Assembly (NCBI GenBank): GCA_030594645.1
Contig: JAUVEU010000002.1
Coordinates: 20,949 to 84,948, forward strand
Source of the DNA: Candidatus Aegiribacteria sp.
Lineage (GTDB): Bacteria; Fermentibacterota; Fermentibacteria; Fermentibacterales; JCC-6
Length of the DNA: 64,000 bases
Direction of reading: 5' to 3'
The notes under the pieces were generated by a model. The model did not search any database, was not told the origin of the DNA, and worked only from the letters and a program-made list of their open reading frames with translations. Both the position numbers and the translations under genes were made by a program. This document shows, piece after piece, positions 7,917 to 16,843 of the stretch; position 1 is the first letter of the stretch, and every line of letters starts with the position of its first letter.

Positions 7917-8795
7917 CTAGAACAGCTCCAGATCCAGAAGCAGATCGTTAAGTGCGGGTAATCCGGCAATGGTATTCTGAAGATCGTTCTCTATTCTTAT
8001 AAATGCGTCATATGTATCCCGATACTGACCCTCGTAAGTTTCTCCGTTCTTTTCAATTTCAGCAAGTGAAGCGGTCCGGATGCTGTCGAAAGCTGTCTGG
8101 ATCTCACTCACTTCTTCAGGCCATAGTGAATACCATGCCGGAGATGAATAGAGCATCCCTCTGCTGATCATTCTAAGAACACAGTAAGTATCAATACATG
8201 ATATCATGTTATCAAAGGCGGTTGTCATTTCTTCTCTGCTTATTAATCCGCATTCGCGAAGTTTGGTAACAGTATCGATTCTCGCTTCGATCTGAGGAAG
8301 CAGGCTATCGGTCTGTTCCGAAACAGGCGGCGGCATCATTCTGGTTAATAACAGCTGTGATCCATACGACAGATAATCAAGTCGGTTATATGCGAGCATC
8401 TCAAGAAGAGAAAGTTCAACGGAATCTATACCGGTTTCTTCCGAAACCATTCTGAGTTCCTGAAATGCTATATTCAGCTGGTTTCTTAACTTATTCACCC
8501 TTTCCGCATAATTGCTGTCAGAATAATCTCTAGTACCTGGAGAAAAACTGTCAAGCTTTCTCCAAAGCATCTTGAAGGTCTGCCATTGCGGATTACTCCA
8601 AAGAGCGGATGTTCTGGTAAATAATGTCTGCAGATTTGAATGAACTGGTGTGGTTGAGTCATTCTGTCCGGTGTCATCATTATTGACGGTCTGCGAAGAA
8701 GCGGTAAAAGAAGGCAGAAACCCGGAAGCGATCAGCACTCCGAACGCGGTTGGCAGATACTTGCGATGTCCTTTTCTGTTGTATGAATGGTTCAT
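7917..8795 (-). CDS. Secreted helical protein of unknown function
   Basis: With the start at 8795 the protein has 292 residues. That ATG is preceded by GGAGG 6-7 bases upstream; an earlier in-frame ATG at 8825 would add ten residues in front of the signal. Residues 1-33 form a basic n-region (HSYNRKGHRK) and a hydrophobic core, a signal peptide. The mature part is predicted from its pattern to be mostly amphipathic helices, with a low-complexity Ser/Thr/Asn linker just after the signal. I do not recognise the family. It is transcribed into the radical SAM gene. Confidence 0.7.
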   Translation of the reverse strand: MNHSYNRKGHRKYLPTAFGVLIASGFLPSFTASSQTVNNDDTGQNDSTTPVHSNLQTLFTRTSALWSNPQWQTFKMLWRKLDSFSPGTRDYSDSNYAERVNKLRNQLNIAFQELRMVSEETGIDSVELSLLEMLAYNRLDYLSYGSQLLLTRMMPPPVSEQTDSLLPQIEARIDTVTKLRECGLISREEMTTAFDNMISCIDTYCVLRMISRGMLYSSPAWYSLWPEEVSEIQTAFDSIRTASLAEIEKNGETYEGQYRDTYDAFIRIENDLQNTIAGLPALNDLLLDLELF

Positions 8796-8924
8796 AATAC
8801 CTCCATGGCTTAATTCAGCCGACAAATATCATTAGTCCGTATGTGGAAATATGTTCCAGGGTATTTGACCAAATCGGACTGGCGCTTAGATTCACTATAT
8901 ACTGGCATACGTAAGGAGCAAAAC

Positions 8925-10052
8925 ATGCCTCTTGAAATAAAACCTGCTATATCGAAAAAAGACCTGAATACTTTTGTCATGCTGCCTTACAGGCTTTATA
9001 AAGAAGATCCTCTCTGGATACCGCAGCTGATTATGCATGAAAAAGCTCAGTTCAACCCTGGAAAGAATCCGGCTTTCAATTACTGCAAGGTACAGTTCTT
9101 TCTTGCCTGGCGCGATGGAAAGCCTGTGGGCAGGATTGTTGCAATTGTCAACAGAAGGTATGTGGAAAAGCTTAATCGCAAATGCGGCAGATTCGGATGG
9201 TTCGAGTGTGAGAACAATCGTGAAACCGCGAACGCTCTCCTGAACGAAGCGGAGAAATGGCTTCTCGAACAGGGAATGAACGAAATTTCCGGTCCAATGG
9301 GATTCACGGATAACGATTCGACCGGTTTTCTTGTTGAAGGATTCGAGGAGTTACCACCGATAGCCGGAAGCTATAATCCTCCATGGTACAACGATTTCAT
9401 CAAATCAAGAGGATATGAAAAAGAGGTTGACTACGTTGAGTACAGGATAACCGTTCCGGACTCTATGCCTGAAAGGATCAGGAGAATTGCGGACCTGATC
9501 AAAAAACGGGGCAAGGTGAGGGTTTTCAATGAGAAATCTACAAAGGTTCTGGCGAAAAAATGGGGCCACCAGATCTTCGATGTTCTGAACGAAACATACG
9601 CTGAACTGTATGGCACAACTCTTCTCGATGAACAGGAGATCCAGTATTACATCAAAACATACCTCGGACAGGTCGATCCCGAGTTCATAAAACTGGCAGC
9701 TCAAGATGACAGGCTCGTGGGTTTCATAATAGCCATGCCGAATCTGTCCCGGGCTTTCCAGAAAGCGAAAGGACACCTGTTTCCAACCGGGTTCATTCAC
9801 CTGCTGAAGGAAATGAAGAAAAGTAATGTACTGGATTTCTATCTGGCCGGGATCAGAACCGAGTTTCAGGGTCAGGGCATTGATGTGCTGCTATCCTACG
9901 AAATGGGATTAAGTGCTCTTGCCAGAGGTATAGAGTACGCGGAAAGCAATCATGAACTTGAAGACAACCTGAAAATCCAGGCAATGTGGAAACTCTATGA
10001 AAAACGTCTTCACCGCAGATCCCGCGTCTACAATCTCTCTTTAGGGACGTAG
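8925..10052 (+). CDS. GNAT-like N-acyltransferase, YghO-type
   Basis: The 375-residue protein starts at the ATG at 8925, which has GGAG 8 bases upstream; the longer frame from 8841 lacks such a site. The first half carries FVMLPYRLYKEDPLWIPQL, then PVGRIVAI, GRFGWFE and GPMGFTDNDSTGFLVEGF followed by YNPPWYNDF. The second half has QDDRLVGFIIAMPN and FQGQGIDVLL. This is the pattern of the YghO-like GNAT superfamily proteins, which are common but without known substrate. It reads out as a single gene and converges with the aldehyde dehydrogenase gene. Confidence 0.75.
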   Translation: MPLEIKPAISKKDLNTFVMLPYRLYKEDPLWIPQLIMHEKAQFNPGKNPAFNYCKVQFFLAWRDGKPVGRIVAIVNRRYVEKLNRKCGRFGWFECENNRETANALLNEAEKWLLEQGMNEISGPMGFTDNDSTGFLVEGFEELPPIAGSYNPPWYNDFIKSRGYEKEVDYVEYRITVPDSMPERIRRIADLIKKRGKVRVFNEKSTKVLAKKWGHQIFDVLNETYAELYGTTLLDEQEIQYYIKTYLGQVDPEFIKLAAQDDRLVGFIIAMPNLSRAFQKAKGHLFPTGFIHLLKEMKKSNVLDFYLAGIRTEFQGQGIDVLLSYEMGLSALARGIEYAESNHELEDNLKIQAMWKLYEKRLHRRSRVYNLSLGT

Positions 10053-10096
10053 CACACTTCTTCAACTTAACCCGGCTGCATCACATTTCCATTTGT

Positions 10097-11506
10097 TCAT
10101 TTATCGATGTAGATTGTTTTACAGTTCATGAATTCCAGCATCCCGTTTCGAGACAATTCCCGCCCGAATCCCGATAATCCGATACCTCCGAATGGAAGCC
10201 TCGGATCAGATCGAACGAATGCATTAACAAAGCAGGCTCCCGCTTCAAGCTTCAGCGCAATTCTCTCTCCTCTGGCAGTATCGGATGTAAACACGGATGC
10301 GCCAAGCCCGAAATGTGAACTGTTTGCAAGATCAATCGCTTCATTTTCATCCTTTACCGGACAGACAGCAGCAACTGGTCCGAACGTTTCTTCATCGAAA
10401 ACAGACATACCTTTTCGGCAGTTTCCAAGTACTGTAGGCGGGTAGAAGGCTCCCTGCGTTTCGGGGATTTCTCCTCCGGCCAGCACTTCAGCACCCTTTG
10501 CAATACTCTCTGTCACCTGCTGATGAAGCTGATCTCGAAGATCGTATCTCGCCAGTGGCCCAAGGGATGTTTCTTCATCCAGCGGATTTCCCATCTTTCC
10601 GGAAGTCATCTCCTTCACTAAAAGCTTTATGAATTCATCGTAAACTGTTTCAATAACTATGAATCTTTTTGAAGCAATGCAGTTCTGTCCGGCATTTATC
10701 AGTCTTGAAAACGCAGAGATCCGAGCTGCGCGATCCAGATCAGCGTCCTCCAGAATAATTGCCGGGTCACTCCCGCCCAGCTCAAGAACGCACTTCTTGA
10801 TTTCTGCCCCGGCAACCGCCGCAACAGCTCTTCCAGCCTGACCGCTTCCGGTGAGAGTAACAGCTTTAATTCTATGATCAGCAATAACCCCTGCAGATAC
10901 TTCAGGTACACGCTTCTCAGAGATAAGCAGAACTCCAATCAGATCAGGAGAGAAACCTGCGTCATGAAACAGCTTCTTGATCATCAAAGCGCATCCGGTA
11001 ACATTCGGCGAATGTTTCAGAAGAAATCCGTTGCCCGCCATAACAGCGGGAGCCGCGAATCTGAATAATTGCCAGAATGGAAAATTCCAGGGCATCACTG
11101 CGAATATTACTCCAAGAGGCTGAAAGCAGACATAACTCAGACCGGCATCGGTTTTGATAATCTCATTTTCAAGGAATTCCGACCCATTTTCCGCGTAATA
11201 TCTGCAAACCCATGCACACTTCTCAGCTTCTGATACCCCTTGAGCAAGAGGTTTCCCCATTTCCATGGCCATGAGCATGGCCAGATCAGTTTTTCTCGAT
11301 TCAAGCAGCGCCGCCAGACGGATGAGCGCATCAGCACGATTCTGAAGCGAGGTTTTCTTCCATTCCAGAAATGCACTTTGAGTTTTAGTGATAATACCTT
11401 GAATCTCGAACGGTGTATGCTCACGCCATGATTCTATTATCTTTCCGGTACAGGGATTGATCGTTTCCAGCACACCATTTTCGGAAACAGCATTTTTTTT
11501 ACTCAC
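10097..11506 (-). CDS. NAD(P)-dependent aldehyde dehydrogenase, succinate-semialdehyde type
   Basis: The 469-residue protein has the whole ALDH fold: MPWNFPFWQ (residues 137-145 region) at the cofactor site, TLTGSGQAGRAVA, the catalytic general base in LELGGSDP, the catalytic cysteine in GQNCIASKR, and EETFGP plus LPFGGIGLSGFGRE toward the C-terminus. The sequence is closest in style to the Sad/YneI group of succinate-semialdehyde dehydrogenases, which oxidise the semialdehyde to succinate. The exact substrate is not certain. It stands alone, divergent from the DUF2259 gene. Confidence 0.88.
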   Translation of the reverse strand: MSKKNAVSENGVLETINPCTGKIIESWREHTPFEIQGIITKTQSAFLEWKKTSLQNRADALIRLAALLESRKTDLAMLMAMEMGKPLAQGVSEAEKCAWVCRYYAENGSEFLENEIIKTDAGLSYVCFQPLGVIFAVMPWNFPFWQLFRFAAPAVMAGNGFLLKHSPNVTGCALMIKKLFHDAGFSPDLIGVLLISEKRVPEVSAGVIADHRIKAVTLTGSGQAGRAVAAVAGAEIKKCVLELGGSDPAIILEDADLDRAARISAFSRLINAGQNCIASKRFIVIETVYDEFIKLLVKEMTSGKMGNPLDEETSLGPLARYDLRDQLHQQVTESIAKGAEVLAGGEIPETQGAFYPPTVLGNCRKGMSVFDEETFGPVAAVCPVKDENEAIDLANSSHFGLGASVFTSDTARGERIALKLEAGACFVNAFVRSDPRLPFGGIGLSGFGRELSRNGMLEFMNCKTIYIDK

Positions 11507-11686
11507 AGGATTCCTTTCATAAACCTGACAGGATTCAGAATTGCCGTCTGTGTTAAACTATTCTAAAGTATGAAGAAAATCAAAGGTTATCTACAGCCAG
11601 TACAATTCACCAGCCTTCAGTTGACCGGAAAGGAGTTTTTCATAATAAACTTGCCACATTCGGATAGAGAATAAACGGAGGTAGAA

Positions 11687-12433
11687 ATGAAATACGGTCC
11701 ATTCTGTTTTCTGATACTGTTCCTCTCTGCCGGGATATCGGGAGCAGCACACCTTGCATCAGTGGAATTTCTGGGATTTTCTGACGACGGAATGTTCGCA
11801 GCAATGGAACAGTACTGGATATCGGATGGAAGCGGTGCTCCGGGGGCTGAGCTTACTATCAAATCGGTGCCTGATGACAGTGTAGTTCACAGATACAGAA
11901 TCCTCTGGTCTGAGGAGCTTTTATATTCTGATGGCATGGAAAAGATTTTCCTTAATTCCGATAATCCAGCCAGAGACTCAATTCGTGCATTGTCACAGGC
12001 TCTTCTTGACAGCCTGGGAATTTCCTCTGGAAACACTGGTATGCACTGTATCCATCATCCTCTGACGGACAGAGACGCTGTACCGGATAGAGCGTCATTT
12101 GTAACATGGCTGGGAACATATTCATACACGGGTCCCGAATACATTCTTCAACTCCGTAATCATCAGGAGATGCCTGAATCCTCACCGGAGTGGCTGACTA
12201 TGTTCGACTGTCCGGTTCTCCTTGAAACGATAATTACGGATCAATCCGGTGAGATGCTTCTGTTTCAGATGGATTCTTCTCCCGAACCGGGATACGAATA
12301 TGTGTCGGAATACAGAATAAGAGACGTATACGTTGCAGGAGACAGTCTGGCGGCAATTATCCTGAATACTGTTGAGCCCGGTTTCGAGGGTGCTGACAGC
12401 AGATTCAGAATGATTACCGGAGTACTGCGCTAA
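11687..12433 (+). CDS. DUF2259-like secreted protein
   Basis: A 248-residue protein with a signal peptide (residues 1-20, ending SGAAHLA). The opening of the mature part, FLGFSDDGMFAAMEQYWISD, matches the pattern of DUF2259, a family of predicted secreted proteins of unknown function. GGAGG lies 5-6 bases before the ATG. The 3' end overlaps the convergent MBL hydrolase gene by 4 bases. The upstream 180-base gap, shared with the aldehyde dehydrogenase gene, must hold both promoters. A TTGACC is visible at 11621 but has no well-spaced -10 box. Confidence 0.65.
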   Translation: MKYGPFCFLILFLSAGISGAAHLASVEFLGFSDDGMFAAMEQYWISDGSGAPGAELTIKSVPDDSVVHRYRILWSEELLYSDGMEKIFLNSDNPARDSIRALSQALLDSLGISSGNTGMHCIHHPLTDRDAVPDRASFVTWLGTYSYTGPEYILQLRNHQEMPESSPEWLTMFDCPVLLETIITDQSGEMLLFQMDSSPEPGYEYVSEYRIRDVYVAGDSLAAIILNTVEPGFEGADSRFRMITGVLR

Positions 12434-13065
12434 CGTAGAAACATATTGTATCTTTTCTCATTCTCAATCGTTGTTTCGGGACCATGTCCGGGATGCACAA
12501 CTGTCTCCCATGGAAGAACAAGAAGCTTCTCCCTGATCGAGGATATAAGCTCTTCAAGGTTTCCTCCGGAAAGATCAGTTCTGCCTATGGATCCCTCAAA
12601 TAATGCGTCACCGGTAAAGACATGCCCTGGTAAGTAAATACTTATTCCTCCAGGTGAGTGACCAGGTGTATGAATGATTTCAAGTTTCAGGTTACCAACT
12701 GCAAGAATCTCACCACCCTGGAGCAGGCGCGTAGGTTCAGGAGAATCCTCAAATTCCATACCCCACATGTCGGCATGTTCCCTTGCTCTCTGAAGAAAGG
12801 GCAAACCGGCAGCATGTAGAAGAAGATCTGCGTCAGTCTCCCGCATCAGGTAAGCATTCCCTCCGACATGATCGAAATGCCCATGAGTATTGATGACAAC
12901 AGCAGGAGTCAGCTTATTGTATTCGAGCCTTTCGAGTATCCTTTCCCCATGACCGCCCGGATCTATTACAGCAGCGGCGCCGGATACCGGACAGCCGATG
13001 ATGTAGCAGTTTACATCAATAGGTCCTGTCAGAATACTGTCTATAATCAAATCAGGCTGTATCAT
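12430..13065 (-). CDS. MBL-fold hydrolase, glyoxalase II-like
   Basis: The 211-residue protein holds the metallo-beta-lactamase metal motif THGHFDHVGG, a second histidine in HTPGHSPGG, an aspartate in FTGDALFEGSIGRTDL and a last histidine in VHPGHGPET. This is the small glyoxalase-II-like group that hydrolyses thioesters or acts on persulfides, with two metal ions. The ATG at 13065 is chosen. A TTG at 13074 overlaps the stop of the upstream gene (TTGA) and is an alternative coupled start. Neither has a good Shine-Dalgarno sequence, so translation is probably coupled. Confidence 0.85.
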   Translation of the reverse strand: MIQPDLIIDSILTGPIDVNCYIIGCPVSGAAAVIDPGGHGERILERLEYNKLTPAVVINTHGHFDHVGGNAYLMRETDADLLLHAAGLPFLQRAREHADMWGMEFEDSPEPTRLLQGGEILAVGNLKLEIIHTPGHSPGGISIYLPGHVFTGDALFEGSIGRTDLSGGNLEELISSIREKLLVLPWETVVHPGHGPETTIENEKRYNMFLR

Positions 13066-13070
13066 TGATA

Positions 13071-13658
13071 TCAATAGGAGCTGTAAATACTTATACTTGC
13101 AATGCGAGGATCAAGATTCACCATACCTGAATTGAGTGAACTGAACCATCTGTCCCCCAGAACCGATTCCCATGCTTCCAGCCTTTCAGGCGTATTACGC
13201 TCACCAGCGTAGAATACAGCATATATTCCATCTCCAAGTGAAGTATCGGAAAAATCTGCATGCCCTTCATAATCCCATGCAAATCCCAGGAGTCTGAATT
13301 CACCCAGAAGAGAGTTGACATTAGTAAGGGACATTCCGATGCGAATTCCCTCGAACGTCTCATAGGCTTCACCTGTCACAGTAATTCCAACTGTAGCATT
13401 CATCAAAGAATCAAACCAGGTAATTTCAATTTCTCTTTTCGTTCCTGGAAACACCAGTGCTCCAGGGGCCATGAATCCTTCTCCAAGGTGAACAGTTGTA
13501 TCGATCAGGGCTTCATCTCCCACAAGGTCACCCAATTCCACCCTTGAAATATCAAGAGGAACAATTCCGACTCTCTCTCCGGGTACAATTAAAAGACCGG
13601 GATTACCCGCAACCGATAAGCCTGCAAGCAGTATCATTATCAAACCCGGATACTTCAT
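13071..13658 (-). CDS. Secreted protein of unknown function
   Basis: A 195-residue protein. The ATG at 13658 follows AAGGGGA and gives a clean signal peptide (MKYPGLIMILLAGLSVAG); an earlier ATG at 13676 would add six charged residues. The mature part is rich in beta strand and Gly/Asp, and its middle (GEAYETFEGIRIGMSLTNVN) resembles the opening of small periplasmic domains, though no family is recognised. It overlaps the MBL hydrolase reading frame start and is read with it. Confidence 0.65.
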   Translation of the reverse strand: MKYPGLIMILLAGLSVAGNPGLLIVPGERVGIVPLDISRVELGDLVGDEALIDTTVHLGEGFMAPGALVFPGTKREIEITWFDSLMNATVGITVTGEAYETFEGIRIGMSLTNVNSLLGEFRLLGFAWDYEGHADFSDTSLGDGIYAVFYAGERNTPERLEAWESVLGDRWFSSLNSGMVNLDPRIASISIYSSY

Positions 13659-13853
13659 TCTCAGATCCCCTTTCAAGATTACAGTTCAAAGTAAGATAAG
13701 ACTGTACCGGGTGTAAATACACATGGATTCTTATAGCTGCAACCCTCTCAGACTCAGGAAATACTGGGAAATTTTAGGAAATTGGGATTAAATTGTTTAT
13801 CTTTAAGCATTCAGCCTCCGGGCATCAGTGAATGAATCAGAGAGGACGATTGC

Positions 13854-16055
13854 GTGAATAGACATACATTTCTTATCATTCTGCTTTTTATTACAGGTAC
13901 CGGTTATTCCCAGATAACAGTACAGGCTGTACGGGTTGATGAGGCTCCAGAAATAGACGGTATACCGGACGAAGATATCTGGGAACTCGCGATTCCGGTG
14001 AATGAGGATTTCATTCAGCACAGACCGGACTGTGGTGAACCCATGTCTGAACACACTGAAATCAGGCTGCTGTACGACGACGTAGCGCTTTATGTCGCAC
14101 TCACCATGCATGACAGCCATCCGGAACAATTTACAAGAGCTCTGACTCCCAGAGATCATGATTGCTCAAGTGAATGGATCGGTGTCTGGCTTGATACATT
14201 TAACGACGATAACAACGCCTACTTCTTTTTCACGAATATCGAGAATGTCCAGCAGGACGGAAGATTGTGCGAAGTAGGTGGATGGGACTCGAACTGGGAT
14301 GCGGTATGGGAAAGCGCCACCGCTTCATCCGATTCGAGCTGGACCGCGGAATATGCCATTCCCTTCGCAGTCCTGCGCTACTCTGATGATACTGAACAGG
14401 TTTGGGGCGTGAACATCAAAAGGACCATAAGCCGCACAAATGAAAGCGCTTTTCTTTTCAGGATGGGTGATAACGGTTGGATATATATCAGGGATTTCGG
14501 TGAACTTCATGGACTGAACAACCTTCCTGACAGCCGACGGATTGAACTAAGGCCCTATGGAGCCGGGAAGATTAAGTACCTGCCTGATTCAGAGGATGAG
14601 TGGGATCTATGGGGAAATGCAGGTCTGGACTGCAGAATTGGAATTTCAACCAATGCTTCACTTGACCTTACTATTAATCCTGATTTCGGACAGATAGAAG
14701 CTGATCCTGATGAAGTAAATCTGTCACACTGGGAATCTTTTCTTAGGGAAAAAAGACCATTTTTCCTTGAAGGAGCTGATCTGTTCGATCTCCCTTTCAA
14801 TCTTTTCTATTCCAGACGGATAGGCGCGGTTGCGTCTAATGGCGAAATCATCCCCATTCTTGGCGGTGCAAAACTGACAGGAGCTTCTGACGGGTTCAGA
14901 TTCGGACTTCTTGAAGCATATACAGGCAGGATTTCTGAAGACGGAGAAATGATGGAACCGTCTACGAACTACTTTGTTACTCGAATATTAAGAGAATTCG
15001 ACGACGGCACATACGTAGGTGCGAGCATGACAAGCACCGATATTCCTCAGCAGGAGAATCGGGATTACTCGTACGGACGATCCGGCGCTCTCGACGCTCA
15101 GATTAGAATAGCCGATCTGCATACTCTCTATGGAGCCCTTGGCGGCACCTGGAATTCCTCTGCAGGAGAATGGTCAGACAATCTTGCATACAGGGGAAAC
15201 TACAATTTCAAGAATGAAAGACTGAACTGTTCAGCCGGTTTTTCTTACAGAGAAGATAATTTCAACGCGAATATGATCGGGTATACTACATCTACCGGAG
15301 ATGTGAATTCATGGGCGAATATGAGGCTGTTCCATCCATTCACCGGCAATCCAGCACTGCAGGATGCTTGGGTGAATATTTACGGCCACTACAATCAGAT
15401 ACCGGGTGGAGAGATTACGTCCAGAAACATCAATCTGAATTCAGGTGTTTCATTTCGCAACAGGTACCATATCAGTGGCAGTATTGGTTACAGGGGATCA
15501 TGGTTCGACAGATACGAAGGACCTGATGGCATCACTTACGATCAGGGTATATCATGGAACTTCAACAGTTCAACGGACTCGAGAAAGACACTCTATTTCT
15601 ACTTTTGGGGATACGGCAGCACTTACCGTAACGGCACAAGCAGATCGCTCGGGACATGGTTTAATCTGAAACCTGCTCCCCATGTTTCAATAGAGGCAGA
15701 CATCGACTGGAGCACAACTTCGAACGCATTAAGATACAACTGGGACAGTGAAGCATGGGACACAAGAGATACTGACTGGAAATCACTTGAGTTAAGCTGC
15801 AGCTATATGTTCAATACGGATCTAAGCCTGTCACTGGTTTCTCAGATTTCAAGGTTCGAATCGGATTACGGGCTTTCCGAAGCTTCTGAGAGTAATGATC
15901 ACTGGATGAACATTCTTCTCAGCTGGCAATTCAAGCCGGGCAGCATGTTCTACTTCATGGCCGGTGAAAACGCGGATCCTGATGAAATTACCGGAGAATA
16001 CGGAGAGCCTGACTTCACTGTTTTCAGCAAGCTGACCTGGTTCCTGCCCATTTAA
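13854..16055 (+). CDS. DUF5916 protein, paralogue of the 3026 gene
   Basis: This 733-residue exported protein starts at GTG (13854) with GAGG about 9 bases upstream. A signal peptide covers residues 1-20 (FLIILLFITGTGYS). The CBM9-like domain (IDGIPDEDIWELA to WTAEYAIPF) spans about 25-205. The DUF5916 core shows LTINPDFGQIEAD, EKRPFFLEGADLF and YSRRIGA, followed by a barrel-like beta region ending KLTWFLPI. The same last residues end the 3026 paralogue (KLTWYLPI), so the two share the C-terminal barrel signal. It converges with the ABC ATPase gene and appears monocistronic. Confidence 0.85.
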   Translation: MNRHTFLIILLFITGTGYSQITVQAVRVDEAPEIDGIPDEDIWELAIPVNEDFIQHRPDCGEPMSEHTEIRLLYDDVALYVALTMHDSHPEQFTRALTPRDHDCSSEWIGVWLDTFNDDNNAYFFFTNIENVQQDGRLCEVGGWDSNWDAVWESATASSDSSWTAEYAIPFAVLRYSDDTEQVWGVNIKRTISRTNESAFLFRMGDNGWIYIRDFGELHGLNNLPDSRRIELRPYGAGKIKYLPDSEDEWDLWGNAGLDCRIGISTNASLDLTINPDFGQIEADPDEVNLSHWESFLREKRPFFLEGADLFDLPFNLFYSRRIGAVASNGEIIPILGGAKLTGASDGFRFGLLEAYTGRISEDGEMMEPSTNYFVTRILREFDDGTYVGASMTSTDIPQQENRDYSYGRSGALDAQIRIADLHTLYGALGGTWNSSAGEWSDNLAYRGNYNFKNERLNCSAGFSYREDNFNANMIGYTTSTGDVNSWANMRLFHPFTGNPALQDAWVNIYGHYNQIPGGEITSRNINLNSGVSFRNRYHISGSIGYRGSWFDRYEGPDGITYDQGISWNFNSSTDSRKTLYFYFWGYGSTYRNGTSRSLGTWFNLKPAPHVSIEADIDWSTTSNALRYNWDSEAWDTRDTDWKSLELSCSYMFNTDLSLSLVSQISRFESDYGLSEASESNDHWMNILLSWQFKPGSMFYFMAGENADPDEITGEYGEPDFTVFSKLTWFLPI

Positions 16056-16108
16056 TATCTCAGAACACCGTATTTTCTCTCACAAGTTGAAGAAGTGTGG
16101 TACGTCCC

Positions 16109-16843
16109 TTAGAAGAAGTTGGTTACGTTGGCTGGACCTGTTCCGGTTATTTCGAAAAAGATATCCTGCAGATCTTTCTCTTTGATCTCGTCTGTTATGA
16201 ACGTCTTGATCAGTCTGCCCTCATGAATGATGCCCAATCTGTCGCAGAGCACCTTCGCAACCGGAAGAGTATGAGTAGAAATCAGCACCGCTGCTCCGGA
16301 AACAGCGGCCGCGCGGCTCATTCTGTTGAATGTTTCGGCAGTGGCCGGATCAAGACCAACATGAGGCTCATCGATAACGTATAGTCTTGGCCGGGATATG
16401 AAGGCCGATGAAAGCACTACTCTCTGTATCATCCCGTGAGAATAGCTCTCGGCTCTGCTGTCCAGCCAGTCCTCCATATCAAAGAGCTTTTCATGAAACG
16501 CAATTCTCTCCTCAAGGTCATCCGGTAGGATGCTTCTCATTCTTCCAATGAATCGCAGGAATTCTCTGCCCGACAATTTCGAGTACATTGTCGGCTCATC
16601 AGGCACATAGGAAATCCGTTCATGCACGCTTTCAGGGTCAACAGATACATCCACTGAATCAACAACTATTCTTCCGCTGTCAGGGACTACAAGCCCGCTG
16701 ATCATTTTCAGAGTTGTTGTCTTACCCGCTCCGTTAGGACCCAGAAGCCCGAATACTTCTCCGGATGGAATTTCCAGAGACAGATCAGATACGGCATTTT
16801 TCTTCCCGAAGCTCTTGCAGAGCGATTCCAGCTTCAGAATCAA
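16109..16843 (-). CDS. ABC transporter ATP-binding protein, ABC-2 export type
   Basis: The 244-residue ATPase has Walker A GPNGAGKTT (residues 35-43), signature YSHGMIQRV, Walker B RLYVIDEP followed by a D-loop GLDP, and the switch histidine in LISTHT. The YSxGMxQR form of the signature is usual for CcmA/NatA-type exporters whose permease is a separate protein. No permease lies next to it: the downstream neighbour is on the other strand and the upstream one is ftsY, overlapped by 4 bases (ATGA). It must pair with a permease encoded elsewhere. Confidence 0.88.
   Translation of the reverse strand: MILKLESLCKSFGKKNAVSDLSLEIPSGEVFGLLGPNGAGKTTTLKMISGLVVPDSGRIVVDSVDVSVDPESVHERISYVPDEPTMYSKLSGREFLRFIGRMRSILPDDLEERIAFHEKLFDMEDWLDSRAESYSHGMIQRVVLSSAFISRPRLYVIDEPHVGLDPATAETFNRMSRAAAVSGAAVLISTHTLPVAKVLCDRLGIIHEGRLIKTFITDEIKEKDLQDIFFEITGTGPANVTNFF

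Noticed and set aside
11621..11648. Promoter for the DUF2259 gene from TTGACC and nearby AT-rich bases
   Set aside because: The spacing of the boxes is 14 or 16 bases with poor -10 matches; not supportable beyond a guess.
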